A program made the translations under genes and the position numbers. This document shows positions 1 to 10,400 of a stretch of 64,000 nucleotides of DNA, in pieces; positions within the stretch are counted from its first letter, which is position 1; every line of letters starts with the position of its first letter. The stretch lies in contig OY781923.1 in the NCBI GenBank assembly GCA_963677225.1, positions 186,001 through 250,000 of the forward strand, written 5' to 3'. The notes below the pieces were generated by a model. The model did not search any database and was not told where the DNA came from. It saw only the letters and a program-made list of their open reading frames with translations. The DNA is from SABI01 sp028532915 (lineage in GTDB: Bacteria > Spirochaetota > Spirochaetia > Sphaerochaetales > Sphaerochaetaceae).

Positions 1-1042
1 TATTCTCCAGCATATGTATCCGGGGAGTTCTTACCAGAGATTTACCGACAACCGGGGCAAGCGCCTGAATATCTTTCATCAGTTTTTCGAACTGGGCCGG
101 ATAGAGCGATTGAGGACCGTCCGACAATGCTTTTTCGGGTTCATTGTGAACCTCTACGACCAGACCGCTTGCTCCCGCGGCCACGATTGACAGCGACATG
201 GGAATCACCATATCCCGCAGCCCCGTTGCGTGGGAGGGATCTGCTATCACCGGGAGGTGGGTAAGCTTCTGAACCACCGGGACAGCACTGATATCAAGGG
301 TATTTCTCGTCGCCTTCTCATATGTCCTGATGCCCCGCTCACACAGGATGATCTGGTCGGTACCGCTTGCCATCAGGTATTCGCTCGCCATGAGCCATTC
401 CTCGATCGTGGCGGCGAGTCCCCGTTTGAGCAGGACAGGTTTCCCCGTCTTTCCGACCTCCTTGAGAAGCTCGAAATTCTGCATGTTTCGGGCACCTATC
501 TGAAACATATCGACGTAGTCGAGCATCATATCAACATCTTTCGGACTGACGATCTCGGTGGTGACAGGCATATCGAAGGCTTCACCGGCCTCTTTCAGGT
601 AGATAAGGCCCTGTTCACCAAGTCCCTGGAAGGCATAGGGAGAGGTCCGCGGCTTGAATGCACCGCCTCTGAGTATGACCGCTCCGCTGTTTCTGACGCT
701 CTTTGCGATCGACATGATCTGTTCTCTGCTTTCAACAGCACATGGACCTGCTATCACGGCGATTCTGTTGCCGCCGACTTTCACATTGCCGACCTGAACG
801 ATGGTGTCGCTCTTCTTCAGTTCTCTCGATGCGAGTTTATAAGGTTTCGAGATCGGAATCACATCAGCGACTCCGTCGAGCAGCGATACTTCGCGGATAT
901 CTATCCGCATGGCTCCGACTGCTCCCAAAATCGTCTCTTCCTGTCCGACGATCTCTCTGACTTTGAACTTTCTTTCTTTGAGAAATTCTTTTATTGCATG
1001 TTTTTGTGTGTCACTGATGTGTTTATTCAAAATGATTATCAT
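1..1042 (-). CDS. aroF: 3-deoxy-7-phosphoheptulonate (DAHP) synthase, C-terminal end cut by window edge
   Basis: Catalyses condensation of phosphoenolpyruvate and erythrose-4-phosphate, the first step of the shikimate pathway, in the cytoplasm. Reading leftward from the ATG at 1042, the first ~70 residues form the ferredoxin-like regulatory domain typical of the Thermotoga-type (class I beta) enzyme, ending in a KPYKLASRE stretch. The catalytic barrel follows with IAGPCAVESRE, GARNMQNFELL, KRG and DPSHATG motifs. About 347 codons are present without a stop; family members are ~340 residues, so only a few codons are missing. No Shine-Dalgarno precedes the ATG. The first domain normally gives feedback control by aromatic amino acids; that part is family knowledge. 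Confidence 0.95.
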   Translation of the reverse strand, partial: MIIILNKHISDTQKHAIKEFLKERKFKVREIVGQEETILGAVGAMRIDIREVSLLDGVADVIPISKPYKLASRELKKSDTIVQVGNVKVGGNRIAVIAGPCAVESREQIMSIAKSVRNSGAVILRGGAFKPRTSPYAFQGLGEQGLIYLKEAGEAFDMPVTTEIVSPKDVDMMLDYVDMFQIGARNMQNFELLKEVGKTGKPVLLKRGLAATIEEWLMASEYLMASGTDQIILCERGIRTYEKATRNTLDISAVPVVQKLTHLPVIADPSHATGLRDMVIPMSLSIVAAGASGLVVEVHNEPEKALSDGPQSLYPAQFEKLMKDIQALAPVVGKSLVRTPRIHMLEN

Positions 1043-1052
1043 AATGGTCCAA

Positions 1053-1081
1053 ACGCTAAAACTTTTACCCCCTATTGTCAA
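1053..1081 (-). promoter_or_regulatory. predicted promoter of DAHP synthase gene
   Basis: On the minus strand TTGACA (1081-1076), 17 bp, then TAGCGT (1058-1053), followed 10 bp later by the ATG at 1042. The expected start point leaves a leader of only about 3-4 nt and there is no Shine-Dalgarno, so translation would be leaderless or nearly so. Confidence 0.6.
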
Positions 1082-1101
1082 GATAAATGGAAATAAAGAT
1101 G

Positions 1102-1130
1102 TTGCTCCGACCCCTCCATTCTGCTATCTT
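1102..1130 (+). promoter_or_regulatory. predicted leaderless promoter of nth
   Basis: TTGCTC (1102-1107), 17 bp, TATCTT (1125-1130). The -10 box ends 7 bp before the ATG at 1138, placing the expected transcription start at or next to the start codon. Confidence 0.6.
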
Positions 1131-1137
1131 CTCCTGT

Positions 1138-1809
1138 ATGGAACAATCTAAGCTCATCTATTGGGATTCCTTATTCGAGACGATCAGAGAAACGGTTTCC
1201 AAAGGAGGATCTGCACTGCCGTCGGTTTCTGCAGTCGCAGAGAATAACTCCTCTGCGTTCAGGGTTCTGATTGCGACCATCATCTCGCTGAGAACCAGAG
1301 ACGAAGTGACCCTTGCGGCATCCGAAAGGCTGTTCGCGGTCGCTGATACTCCCGAAAAACTGGACAGTCTTGACGTAACAACGATCGCCGGACTGATATA
1401 TCCTGCAGGCTTTTATAAGACGAAAGCCGCCAACATGAAAAAGATCGCCTCTATTCTTATAGAGACATACGACGGCAGAGTCCCGGACACACAGGACCAG
1501 CTCCTGTCTCTTCCGGGAGTCGGTATCAAGACAGCCAATCTCACACTCAATCTGGGTTTCAATATCGAAGCTATCTGTGTGGACACTCATGTCCACCGCA
1601 TTAGCAACAGAATGGGATGGATATCGACGAAAAGTCCCGAAGAATCTGAAAAGGAACTGCAGAAAATCATGCCCAGGCATCACTGGATACCCTTGAACGA
1701 ACTGCTGGTACTGTTCGGTCAGCAGGTGTGCACTCCCCTCTCTCCGCACTGTTCGACCTGTCCGTTCGACCTCACCTGCGCCAAGGAGGGCGTAAGCAGA
1801 AGCAGATGA
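1138..1809 (+). CDS. nth: endonuclease III (DNA glycosylase/AP lyase)
   Basis: Base-excision repair enzyme that removes oxidised pyrimidines and cleaves the abasic site. The 223-residue product has the helix-hairpin-helix LPGVGIKTA with the Schiff-base lysine, the catalytic aspartate in VDTHVHR about 20 residues later, and a C-terminal Cys-x6-Cys-x2-Cys-x5-Cys loop for a 4Fe-4S cluster. The frame stays open upstream to 1087, but I place the start at ATG 1138 because it gives a normal N-terminus and sits 7 bp after a good -10 box; no Shine-Dalgarno is visible. Its stop abuts the convergent metF stop with no spacer, so no dedicated terminator fits between them. Confidence 0.95.
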   Translation: MEQSKLIYWDSLFETIRETVSKGGSALPSVSAVAENNSSAFRVLIATIISLRTRDEVTLAASERLFAVADTPEKLDSLDVTTIAGLIYPAGFYKTKAANMKKIASILIETYDGRVPDTQDQLLSLPGVGIKTANLTLNLGFNIEAICVDTHVHRISNRMGWISTKSPEESEKELQKIMPRHHWIPLNELLVLFGQQVCTPLSPHCSTCPFDLTCAKEGVSRSR

Positions 1810-2763
1810 TCAGAACGTCGCTTCGACGACCTTCCTAACCGCGGCAGCTTTACCCTGCGTGTAGAAATGAACGCTCGGGACTCCCTGTTCGATCAGTGAA
1901 GCGACCTGCCGTATGCAGAAATCGGATCCTATCTTTCGGATTTCTGATGCATCTGCGGCATTCTCTACCGCATCGACAAGCTCTACAGGCAGATCCACAT
2001 TGAATGTCTGAGGCAACAGCTGTACATCCCTTTTTCTCTGGAGGGGTTTTATACCGGGAATGATGGGAACATCTATATGATGAGCTGCACACCGGTCCAC
2101 GAACTCGAAGAATCGGTCGTTGTTGAAAAAGAGCTGAGTGACGATGTACTGTGCACCGCTGTCGACCTTGCGCTTGAGCATCTCGATATCTTTCTCGATA
2201 TTCGGGGCCTCGATATGCTTTTCAGGATATCCTGCGACTCCTACGCAAAATGATGTGCAGTTACCACCTGAATACTTTCCGTCCAGATATTCTCCCTGAT
2301 TCAAGCTTGCAATCTGGGATACGAGTGCATCACTGTGATCATATCCGCCTTTAACGGCACTGAATCTGTGCTCGCCGTGCACCGGATCTCCGCGGAGGAC
2401 CAGGACATTCTCGATATTGAGAAAGTTAAGTTCGACCAGCTGGTCTTCAAGCTGGTCCTTCGTATTTCCGCCGCAGATGAGATGAGGAACGACCGGAAGG
2501 GAATAACGGTGCTGTATCGCGGCTGCGAGGCCTATCGTTCCGGGTCTCTTTCTCATCATTCGTCTCTCGATCGTTCCATCGGGGTGATCGATATAGAAGA
2601 CTTCCTGCTGATGACTGGTGATATTGATATAAGCCGGGTCGAAAGGAAGCAGCGCATCTACCGTCTCATATACATCTTCGATAGTATGTCCTTTGAGAGG
2701 AGGAAGAAGCTCGAACGTAAAGAGAGGCCCGCTCCTCTGATTCAGAATATCAATAACCTTCAT
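1810..2763 (-). CDS. metF: 5,10-methylenetetrahydrofolate reductase
   Basis: Flavoenzyme reducing methylene-THF to methyl-THF, the methyl donor for MetH. The 317-residue protein opens with the family FELLPP motif carrying the catalytic glutamate, then SITSHQ-like (here NITSHQ), PHLICGG and VLRGDP segments and the TQLFF strand near residue 205. A GGAG Shine-Dalgarno lies 7 bp upstream of the ATG. It follows metH by 13 bp on the same strand, so the two consecutive steps of methyl transfer to homocysteine are made from one transcript. No terminator is visible because the convergent nth gene ends at the next base. Confidence 0.96.
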   Translation of the reverse strand: MKVIDILNQRSGPLFTFELLPPLKGHTIEDVYETVDALLPFDPAYINITSHQQEVFYIDHPDGTIERRMMRKRPGTIGLAAAIQHRYSLPVVPHLICGGNTKDQLEDQLVELNFLNIENVLVLRGDPVHGEHRFSAVKGGYDHSDALVSQIASLNQGEYLDGKYSGGNCTSFCVGVAGYPEKHIEAPNIEKDIEMLKRKVDSGAQYIVTQLFFNNDRFFEFVDRCAAHHIDVPIIPGIKPLQRKRDVQLLPQTFNVDLPVELVDAVENAADASEIRKIGSDFCIRQVASLIEQGVPSVHFYTQGKAAAVRKVVEATF

Positions 2764-2776
2764 TTCATCACTCCTT

Positions 2777-5700
2777 TTACCTGTCTGAGATCTCTAGAGA
2801 AACATAGTGCAGTAATGTATCTTTATCGACGCCGACAGAAGCCGCATATTTATCGAACTGGTCAGCACGTATAGTTGTAAGAGGAAAATAGGAACACCTT
2901 TCATCGGCAAAGTAGAATCCGCAGACAGAACTTACCGGATCCATCGCCATCTCGGAGGTGAGATTGACTCCAATCGACTGCCGGGCATTCAGGAGGTCGA
3001 AGATATCCTTCTTCATCAGATGGTCGGGAACGACCGGATATCCCACTGCGGGACGGATGGAAGAGACCGGTGACTGAAGACCCCATGCAGGATTGACAAT
3101 CCGGTGATGCAGATATCCGCTCAACGATTCGGCCAGTGCATCGGAGATTGTTGAAAGAAGGAGTGAAGAATAGACATCCGCTCCTTCTGTCAGCTCCGAC
3201 AGGGTAAGAGCACTCGATGCGACGAACATTCCGATGGTATCGATGTGCCCGTCGTGCACATAATCGCTCAAAGAAAGGCACAGTCCTGCCGAATCGGGAG
3301 ACTGAGAACGGAGGAACGTCAGAGATTTGAGAACGTTCCTTTCTTTGTCGAGAATATGAATTGTTCCGTCCTCTCCTTTTTTCACGGGGAAAAGGCCGTA
3401 TACGGCTTTGATCCCTTTCACGAGGGTATCTCTCACCTTTTTCGATGAGAGAAGGTCGAGAGCTTCCTTTTTCACCTTTTCGGCTTCTTTGGACTTGCGG
3501 GGAACAGTCCAACCTTTATAGAAAAGGTCCCAGTTTATCCCCGAAATAAGCTCATCGAGATCGATATCTGTCACGGTAGAGATAACCGGAGAGGACTCAC
3601 AGAATGTGGGTGCTTTTTTCACATGCCGCCTCATCACCGCTTCGGCAAACGGAAGGTTCTTTCTCTTTCGTTCATTAAAACGGTTCTGCAGCTCTCTGTT
3701 GCGTTCCTTCACTCCTTCGATAAACGAATCCCTCTTTTCGGACAACAGCTTCAGGGCGATTGAAACGGTCTGGGTCGCATCCTTCCCGTAAAACGTCAGG
3801 CCGGGATAAAGAGGTTCCAGCTTCAAAGCTGTATGGGTCTCGCTGGTGGTTGCTCCGCCGATAAGAATAGGGATATTCATCTGCTTTGACTGAAAAAGAG
3901 AACACAGCGATGCCATCTGGGCGAGAGAAGGGGTGATCAGACCGCTCAAGGCAACAAGGTCGGCCTTATATTCCATCGCCGCAGACAGGATCTTCTCGGG
4001 AGGGACCATCACGCCCAGATCGATCACCTTGAAACTGTTGCACGTCAGCACGAGAGAAACGATATTCTTTCCGATATCGTGGACATCTCCTTTCACCGTG
4101 GCAAACACCACGGTCCCGATCGTATTTTGACTTCCGCTCTCATCTGATATCAGACGGGGCTGCAGTATATCTACTGCGAGTTTCATCACACGTGCCGAGC
4201 GCACGACCTGAGGGAGAAACATCTCTCCTTTCTGAAAGAGCTCTCCCACACGGTTCATACCGTCCATCAGAGGTCCTTCGATGATCTTCACAGCATCCAT
4301 CGATGCTAAAGAATCGAGATCCTCCTTCAGACTGGAATCATCCCCTGTAATGAGAGCTTCGGTGAGTTTTTCTTCGTGTGTCAGTCCCGGTTCATTCTGC
4401 GAAGGAGTTTGACTCTTAATTGTATTGGGTTTCTTCTTCTGTGTGGAAAGTGCAAGAGCAAGCAGATCATCGGTGGCTTTCTTTCCATCGTTATCCGATA
4501 GAATAAGAGCTTCAGTGATGATTCTGCTCTCCTTCTCTCCTATTGAAGAGATATCGATACGCTGCTGTGGATTGATGATCGCCATATCAAGACCGTACTC
4601 TCTTCCCAGCCGGAGAAAATGTTCATGAATTGCTTCTCTCAGATAGGTGTTTCCTCTGAAACTGAAGCTCAGATTACTTATCCCTCCGCTGATTTTAACA
4701 AGCGGAAACCGCTTCTTGATCCATTGCGCGGCTTTTAAAAAATCGAGAGCATATCTTGAATGGTCTTCAATTCCCGTCGCGATCGAAAGAACATTCGGAT
4801 CGAAGATGATCGATGCAGGGTCACAGATTTCTCCGCCGACAAGCAGATCGTATGACCGCTGTGCGATCTCGCACTTCCGTTCGAAGGTATCGGCCTGCCC
4901 CGACTCATCAAACAGCATCACAACCATCGCAGCTCCCATCTTCGAGATGAAACGGGCCTTCTCGAGAAACAGCTGCTGCGAATCTTTCAGGCTGATCGAA
5001 TTTACGATCGCCCTTCCCTGAAGCTCCTTGAGAGCGGTAACGATGACATCCCAGTCGGAAGAGTCGATCATCACGGGAACTTTGGCGATATCGGGTTCAC
5101 TCAGAATATGCCGCAGAAGATTTCTCATTTCAACAGGACCATCCATCAGAGGATCATCCACACACAGATCGATTATCTGCGCACCGGCTCTGATCTGGTC
5201 TTTGAGGATTTTCAGTATACTGCTGTAATCATGGTTCTTCAGAAGTCTGGCAAATCTTCTCGATCCGCTGACGTTCGCCCTCTCTCCGATTACTGTGATC
5301 CCGTCCGGAGAACCGCATGTAAAACCGTCGAGGCCGCTCAGAACGAAAGATCGTTCTTTCGGGATCCTGGATGGGCGGTCATGCTTCTTGATTTTCCGGG
5401 AAAGGGCATAGATATGGTCTTCGGTCGTTCCGCAGCATCCTCCGACAATATGCAGAAGACCTTTTTCCAGCAGAGGATCAAGATACGAGGCGAACTGAAA
5501 CGGCGTCTCCTGGTAATTGCCGTCTATATCGGGGAATCCGGCATTAGGATGGGCACTGATCGGAAAAGGACTTATCGTATCGAGCTTCTCGAGCAGCGGG
5601 ATCATCTCCCTGATTCCGGTAGAACAGTTCATACCGAGAGAGAACAGAGGATAGGAGGAAAGAGAATAGACGAATGCTTCGATACTCTGCCCCGAAAGGG

Positions 5701-6349
5701 TTCTTCCGCTGTTGTCGCTGAAAGTTGCAGATACCATCACAGGCTTGTCCACACCGCGTTCTTCCATCTCGTTGAAGATCGCAAAAAGTGCAGCTTTGGC
5801 GACGAGGGTATCGAATACTGTCTCTACGAGAAACAGGTCGACATTACCGTCAAGCAATCCTTTCACCTGCTCGCTGAACACTTCGACGAACTCATCGAAG
5901 GTAGCTCCTCTATCGAGCAGATCATCACTCGAGGTTGAAAAACTCGCCCCTTTCCCGGTAGGACCGATAACACCTGCGACGAAGGCATACCGCCGTTCAT
6001 CTTCTTCTTCCACGGCCTCGACAGCAGCCCGTGCTATCTCGGCAGAGGCAAGATTCAGATCCCGCACATAACCGGAAAGATGATAATCCTCCAACGATAT
6101 CGCATTCGAACTGAAGGTGTTGGTTTCGATGATATCAGCTCCGGCTTTCAGATAGCTGTAGTGAATATCATAGATAACATCAGGGCGGGTCAGTGACAGC
6201 AGATCATTGCACCCGAAAGCCGCTTCTCTGTCATCGATTGTAAAATCATCCGGTGATAGATTCAACTTCTGGATCGTTGTCCCCATAGCCCCGTCGAGGA
6301 GCAATACCCTCTTTCCCATCAATGTCCGCAGATATTCACTTCTGTTCAT
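2777..6349 (-). CDS. metH: cobalamin-dependent methionine synthase
   Basis: Transfers a methyl group from methyl-THF through cobalamin to homocysteine. The 1190 residues match the full four-module enzyme: homocysteine domain with zinc ligands in GMNCSTG and GGCCGTT (~1-320), pterin-binding barrel with [12 protein letters not shown] (~350-620), cobalamin domain with the axial-ligand motif DVHDIG and the GGATTS loop (~670-900), and a C-terminal reactivation domain with IRPAVGYP that binds AdoMet. E. coli MetH is of similar size. AAGGAA precedes the ATG. It is the middle gene of a leftward set (small NIF3-like gene, metH, metF). No cobalamin or SAM riboswitch is seen upstream. Confidence 0.97.
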   Translation of the reverse strand: MNRSEYLRTLMGKRVLLLDGAMGTTIQKLNLSPDDFTIDDREAAFGCNDLLSLTRPDVIYDIHYSYLKAGADIIETNTFSSNAISLEDYHLSGYVRDLNLASAEIARAAVEAVEEEDERRYAFVAGVIGPTGKGASFSTSSDDLLDRGATFDEFVEVFSEQVKGLLDGNVDLFLVETVFDTLVAKAALFAIFNEMEERGVDKPVMVSATFSDNSGRTLSGQSIEAFVYSLSSYPLFSLGMNCSTGIREMIPLLEKLDTISPFPISAHPNAGFPDIDGNYQETPFQFASYLDPLLEKGLLHIVGGCCGTTEDHIYALSRKIKKHDRPSRIPKERSFVLSGLDGFTCGSPDGITVIGERANVSGSRRFARLLKNHDYSSILKILKDQIRAGAQIIDLCVDDPLMDGPVEMRNLLRHILSEPDIAKVPVMIDSSDWDVIVTALKELQGRAIVNSISLKDSQQLFLEKARFISKMGAAMVVMLFDESGQADTFERKCEIAQRSYDLLVGGEICDPASIIFDPNVLSIATGIEDHSRYALDFLKAAQWIKKRFPLVKISGGISNLSFSFRGNTYLREAIHEHFLRLGREYGLDMAIINPQQRIDISSIGEKESRIITEALILSDNDGKKATDDLLALALSTQKKKPNTIKSQTPSQNEPGLTHEEKLTEALITGDDSSLKEDLDSLASMDAVKIIEGPLMDGMNRVGELFQKGEMFLPQVVRSARVMKLAVDILQPRLISDESGSQNTIGTVVFATVKGDVHDIGKNIVSLVLTCNSFKVIDLGVMVPPEKILSAAMEYKADLVALSGLITPSLAQMASLCSLFQSKQMNIPILIGGATTSETHTALKLEPLYPGLTFYGKDATQTVSIALKLLSEKRDSFIEGVKERNRELQNRFNERKRKNLPFAEAVMRRHVKKAPTFCESSPVISTVTDIDLDELISGINWDLFYKGWTVPRKSKEAEKVKKEALDLLSSKKVRDTLVKGIKAVYGLFPVKKGEDGTIHILDKERNVLKSLTFLRSQSPDSAGLCLSLSDYVHDGHIDTIGMFVASSALTLSELTEGADVYSSLLLSTISDALAESLSGYLHHRIVNPAWGLQSPVSSIRPAVGYPVVPDHLMKKDIFDLLNARQSIGVNLTSEMAMDPVSSVCGFYFADERCSYFPLTTIRADQFDKYAASVGVDKDTLLHYVSLEISDR

Positions 6350-6391
6350 TAGCCGTTCCTTGAAATAAGAGTGTACCAGAGAATCAGGGGG

Positions 6392-6706
6392 TCACTCAAT
6401 GGTTTCGACTTTGATCAGATGGTAAGAGGGCACCTCATACGGATGAGCTCTTTTGAGAGCACGTACAACATCGGCGACATACCGGTCTTCGACTACGGTC
6501 TCGATTCTCATCTCTTTCACCTTCTCCACCTTATTGCTGGAACCGATGAAAGGAGACGACCCCTCCAGCGGACGAAACTGCCCTGTTCCTTCGACTTCGA
6601 AACAGCAGCTGTCATATCCTGAAAAGCATCCTGCTTTTGATGCGAATATCGCTTCTTTTACCTGATCGGCATAATCAGATGGAACATGAAATACAAGAAC
6701 GTACAT
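6392..6706 (-). CDS. small NIF3/YqfO-type domain protein (PII/CutA-like fold)
   Basis: A 104-residue cytoplasmic protein beginning MYVLVFHVP and ending in the RALKRAHPYEVPSYHL segment. This is the pattern of the extra central domain found in long NIF3/YqfO proteins (CutA/PII-like fold), here on its own; features include G-x-Y-D-S-C-C-F and GTGQFRP-LEGS-P-F-IGS. Its function is not established. I chose ATG 6706 because a GGGAGGG Shine-Dalgarno ends just upstream; an in-frame start at 6721 would place the ribosome site inside the gene. It is 42 bp upstream of metH and probably heads that operon, which makes a role in methionine or metal metabolism possible but unproven. Confidence 0.8.
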   Translation of the reverse strand: MYVLVFHVPSDYADQVKEAIFASKAGCFSGYDSCCFEVEGTGQFRPLEGSSPFIGSSNKVEKVKEMRIETVVEDRYVADVVRALKRAHPYEVPSYHLIKVETIE

Positions 6707-6725
6707 AAATCCCTCCCGCATTCAG

Positions 6726-6754
6726 AGAATACACCCTCAAAGAAATCACATCAA
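6726..6754 (-). promoter_or_regulatory. predicted promoter of the small NIF3-like gene / metH-metF operon
   Basis: Minus strand TTGATG (6754-6749), 17 bp, TATTCT (6731-6726); the leader of roughly a dozen nt contains the GGGAGGG ribosome site before ATG 6706. Confidence 0.55.
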
Positions 6755-6776
6755 ACTCCTTTTTTTTCCAATCTCA

Positions 6777-6805
6777 TTGCTCCGTTAGCAAGATTCTTCT
6801 ATAGT
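6777..6805 (+). promoter_or_regulatory. predicted leaderless promoter of pth
   Basis: TTGCTC (6777-6782), 17 bp, TATAGT (6800-6805), then 6 bp to the ATG at 6812. No Shine-Dalgarno lies between. Confidence 0.65.
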
Positions 6806-6811
6806 GAATAT

Positions 6812-7381
6812 ATGAGCATTCGAATGATCGCATTTTTGGGAAATCCGGGATCACTGTACACAAAGACTCGTCATAACAGCGGAATGCTTTTCTTCTCTTC
6901 GGTCTTCAAAGATTCTCAAATTCCAATGACGAAGAAATTCCACGGACTGCATGGAACATGCCGGATAGGAGGGAGGGTTGTCAGGCTTCTTCTTCCCCAA
7001 ACTTATATGAATGAAAGCGGAAAGAGTGTCGGTGCGATGTCAAAGTTCTTTTCCATTCCGTCCGAAGAGATCCTTGTCGTACACGATGATCTGGAACTAC
7101 CCTTCACAAAAGTCACCTTACAGAAAGGAGGGGGGCTCGGCGGTCATAACGGGTTGCGCTCTATCGTGAAAGCCACAGGTTCCAAAGAATTTCTCAGACT
7201 ACGCATAGGAATCTCGAGGCCCGGAAACCGGGATGTCAGTTCCTACGTCCTTTCCAGGTTCTCGAAAGAGGAAGAACCTCTGCTGGATGATATCTTCCAT
7301 TCAGGATACGAACTGATAAAAAGATATTTCGACACTGAAGGTATTGAACAAATCCTCCCGATTTCCCGCTCTTTCGAGTGA
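6812..7381 (+). CDS. pth: peptidyl-tRNA hydrolase
   Basis: Recycles peptidyl-tRNAs released by stalled ribosomes. The 189-residue product shows GNPGSLYTKTRHNSG with the catalytic histidine, TYMNESG, VHDDLELP and GGHNGLRS, all hallmark positions of bacterial Pth. The frame extends back to 6686, but the conserved N-terminus (MIAFLGNPG) and a -10 box ending 6 bp before ATG 6812 fix the start. The gene is divergent from the small NIF3-like gene and is followed by 90 bp holding the promoter of the next gene. Confidence 0.96.
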   Translation: MSIRMIAFLGNPGSLYTKTRHNSGMLFFSSVFKDSQIPMTKKFHGLHGTCRIGGRVVRLLLPQTYMNESGKSVGAMSKFFSIPSEEILVVHDDLELPFTKVTLQKGGGLGGHNGLRSIVKATGSKEFLRLRIGISRPGNRDVSSYVLSRFSKEEEPLLDDIFHSGYELIKRYFDTEGIEQILPISRSFE

Positions 7382-7412
7382 TTATTCCGCTCGGGAGAAT
7401 GTCAATTATTTA

Positions 7413-7441
7413 TTGACTGAGATATTATTGGAAGAGATACT
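7413..7441 (+). promoter_or_regulatory. predicted promoter of the GH13 gene
   Basis: TTGACT (7413-7418), 17 bp, GATACT (7436-7441); TACTAT two bases later is an alternative -10. A leader of about 25 nt contains AGGGGG, a clear ribosome site for ATG 7472. Confidence 0.5.
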
Positions 7442-7471
7442 ATATAAGATGAAAACTTACAGGGGGAATTC

Positions 7472-10400
7472 ATGGAATCCAGAGATTTACGCATCGCATT
7501 GAAGACAAGAGAAGAGATTCAATACAATGAACCTGTTTTTGATACTCAAAAAGAGGTTCGGCAGATGTATCAGCAGGCGAAAGATCTGGCATATATGTAC
7601 AATACACACCCAAATGCCAGAAAAAGTGCAGCCTATATCTCCTGCGCCAAACTCCATGCCACCGGAGTCCTCCATCTTTTATACCAGTCGGTTGTCAGCG
7701 ACTACATTGAAACCAAGAACCCCGCCTTCTTCCAGCAGCTTTCAAAACAGATCAAAAAACACCATTTCATCGATGATGTTCTCCGATTTTACTCGAAGCA
7801 GTTTCCTTCACTCCTTCTTGATGATAAGGATCCTGAAGAGAGGCTTAATGAAGAACATACCCGGGGACTGTTCCTTCACCATGTTCTGACAGAAAATCCG
7901 GCGGTGATGAACGCGGTCTCACCGCTTATCAGCCCCGAAGGGGTTCAGTTTCCTCCCGCTAACAAAGCATTCTCTGTTCTGCTTGACGGGTATGTGAAGG
8001 CAGAAGCCTCGATGAAGGAAAATGAAGAGGAAGACCTTTTCACCTTTCTGACAACTCCCGCCAGACTGCATCCCGATTCCCTGATAGAACAGATCAGCTA
8101 CATCCTCATTCATTGGGATACTCTGATTCCGCCTGCATTACGGAAAGCCCTGCTTAATGCAATCGATGTGGTGAACGAGGAAGAAAAACCCCGGTTCAAC
8201 GGCAGCCCCGGACCTGCACGGATTCCCAGTTATGAACATCTCGAGAATGAATACGAGGCCTTCAGCATCGATGAGGACTGGATGCCCAATGTCGTGATGA
8301 TGGCAAAAAGTACTCTCGTATGGCTCGATCAGCTTTCCAAAACTTACGGTTATCCCATACGCACACTGGATGCAATCCCTGACGAAGAACTCGATCTTCT
8401 CAGAGAGAGAGGTTTCAACGGATTATGGCTGATCGGTATCTGGGAGAGAAGCGAATCATCGAAAAAAATCAAGAATCTGTGCGGTAACAGTGACGCTGAA
8501 GCTTCAGCCTACTCTCTCAAAAGCTATAACATCTCCGACACCGTCGGCGGCTGGAAGGCATTTCACAACCTCAACGAACGATGTAAAACACGACATATCA
8601 GACTTGCCAGCGATATGGTCCCGAACCATACTGGACTCGACAGCGACTGGGCAGTCAAGCATCCGGAATACTTCATCAGTTCACCTGTCTCTCCTTTTCC
8701 TTCATATACCTATGACGGAGAAAACCTTTCGCCGAAACCTGAAATCGATATCCGTATAGAGGATCATTACTATGATCAAAGCGATGCCGCTGTGGCCTTC
8801 CAGAGAAGAGATATGCAGACAAACGAAATCTCCTATATCTACCATGGAAACGACGGAACTTCGATGCCCTGGAATGATACCGCACAGCTTGATTTCCTCA
8901 ATCCGGACACAAGAGAGGCTGTCATACAACAGATTCTTCATGTTGCCAGAAATTTTCATATCATCCGGTTCGATGCAGCGATGACACTGGCGAAAAAGCA
9001 TATCCAGCGTCTGTGGTATCCGAAACCGGGTACTGCCGGCGATATTCCCGGAAGAGCGGGATACACAATGAGCGACGAAGAATTCAATCGAAGAATCCCG
9101 AACGAATTCTGGAGAGAAGTCGTAGACAGAGTCGCTCAGGAAGTACCCGACACTCTTCTTCTAGCCGAGGCCTTCTGGATGATGGAAGGATTTTTCGTCA
9201 GAACACTGGGAATGCACAGAGTCTACAACAGTGCCTTCATGAACATGCTGAAGAACCAGGCGAACAAAGAATACCGCGACACGATCAAGAACACGATCTC
9301 CTTCGATCCCGAAATTCTCAAACGTTTCGTGAATTTCATGAACAATCCTGATGAGGATACTGCAGTAGCTCAATTCGGAGATGGAGATAAATATTTCGGT
9401 GTCGCCACACTGCTCTCTACGATGCCCGGTCTTCCGATGTTCGGTCACGGACAGATCGAAGGTTTTCACGAAAAATACGGTATGGAATATTCCAGAGCAT
9501 ACTGGAACGAATATCCGAACGAACAACTGATTGCGGAACACTACAGAAGAATATTCCCCCTGCTCCGTCAGAGATATCTGTTCAGCGGAGTCTCTAATTT
9601 CGAGTTCTTCGATGTGTCGGACCACAACGGAATAAGCGAGTCGATCTTCGCCTATGTGAATGGTATCGAGAACTCCAGAGCAATGGTATTGTACAACAAC
9701 AGTTACGAACAGAGTCAGGGAACCCTCTATTACAGTGCTCCCAAGCTGCACAGAAAGCAGAACGGAGAAAGGGAGATGAGGACGACAACTGTCAGAGAAG
9801 CACTGGGATTGACCGAAGAGGACAATTCCTTCGTGATCTACGAACAGTTCCCCGAAGGCCTCACCCACATAACCAGGTCCGACAGTCTGAGCAGAGAAGG
9901 CTTCTGGGTCTCTCTGCAGGGATATGAGACGAAAGTGTATCTTCATATCAGAGAGGTCATCGATGAAGACGGTTCATATGATGCTCTGTGCAGAAAACTG
10001 GACGGCAGGGGAACCTATTCGTTCGAACGAGACCTGTTATCGATCAGGATGACTCCTCTGCATAAAGCTCTCGAAAACTTCTCATCGGCCAAGATGCTCG
10101 ATTTCGTGCACAAGGTTGTGAATGAACAGAAGACAAGCAGCAAGGAGATAAGAAAATATGCGCTTCTCGCAGGAGAAGCCTATGCACGGTTCTCGACAGT
10201 CTATGATCTGCTTTCTCCGGTCACGAAAAAGAGTCTGGCAGAGCCGGTCAAAGAGATAGAACCGAAGGATATGCTGATGCTCATTCAGAACCTCACATCC
10301 TGTTTCATCAACGATATGGAACATTCCTTCTTCGTGACGGGAGGAAAACTGATGAGAGAGCTTCCTGTGCTCATAAATGCATCCTTTCTGCTCAATCTGT

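Noticed and set aside
230..1096. Open frame of 288 codons on the + strand
   Set aside because: It is antisense to DAHP synthase, whose minus-strand translation has clear family motifs; the + product resembles nothing.
2335..2874. Open frame of 179 codons on the + strand spanning the metF-metH junction
   Set aside because: Antisense shadow; the two minus-strand enzymes are unambiguous.
5108..5938. Open frame of 276 codons on the + strand
   Set aside because: Antisense to metH; no ribosome site and no recognisable motif.
6707..6811. Possible cobalamin or SAM riboswitch upstream of the metH operon
   Set aside because: Only about 20 nt separate the predicted -10 box from the start codon and no B12-box or SAM-I core sequence is visible.
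9161..9946. Open frame of 261 codons on the - strand
   Set aside because: Antisense to the GH13 gene.
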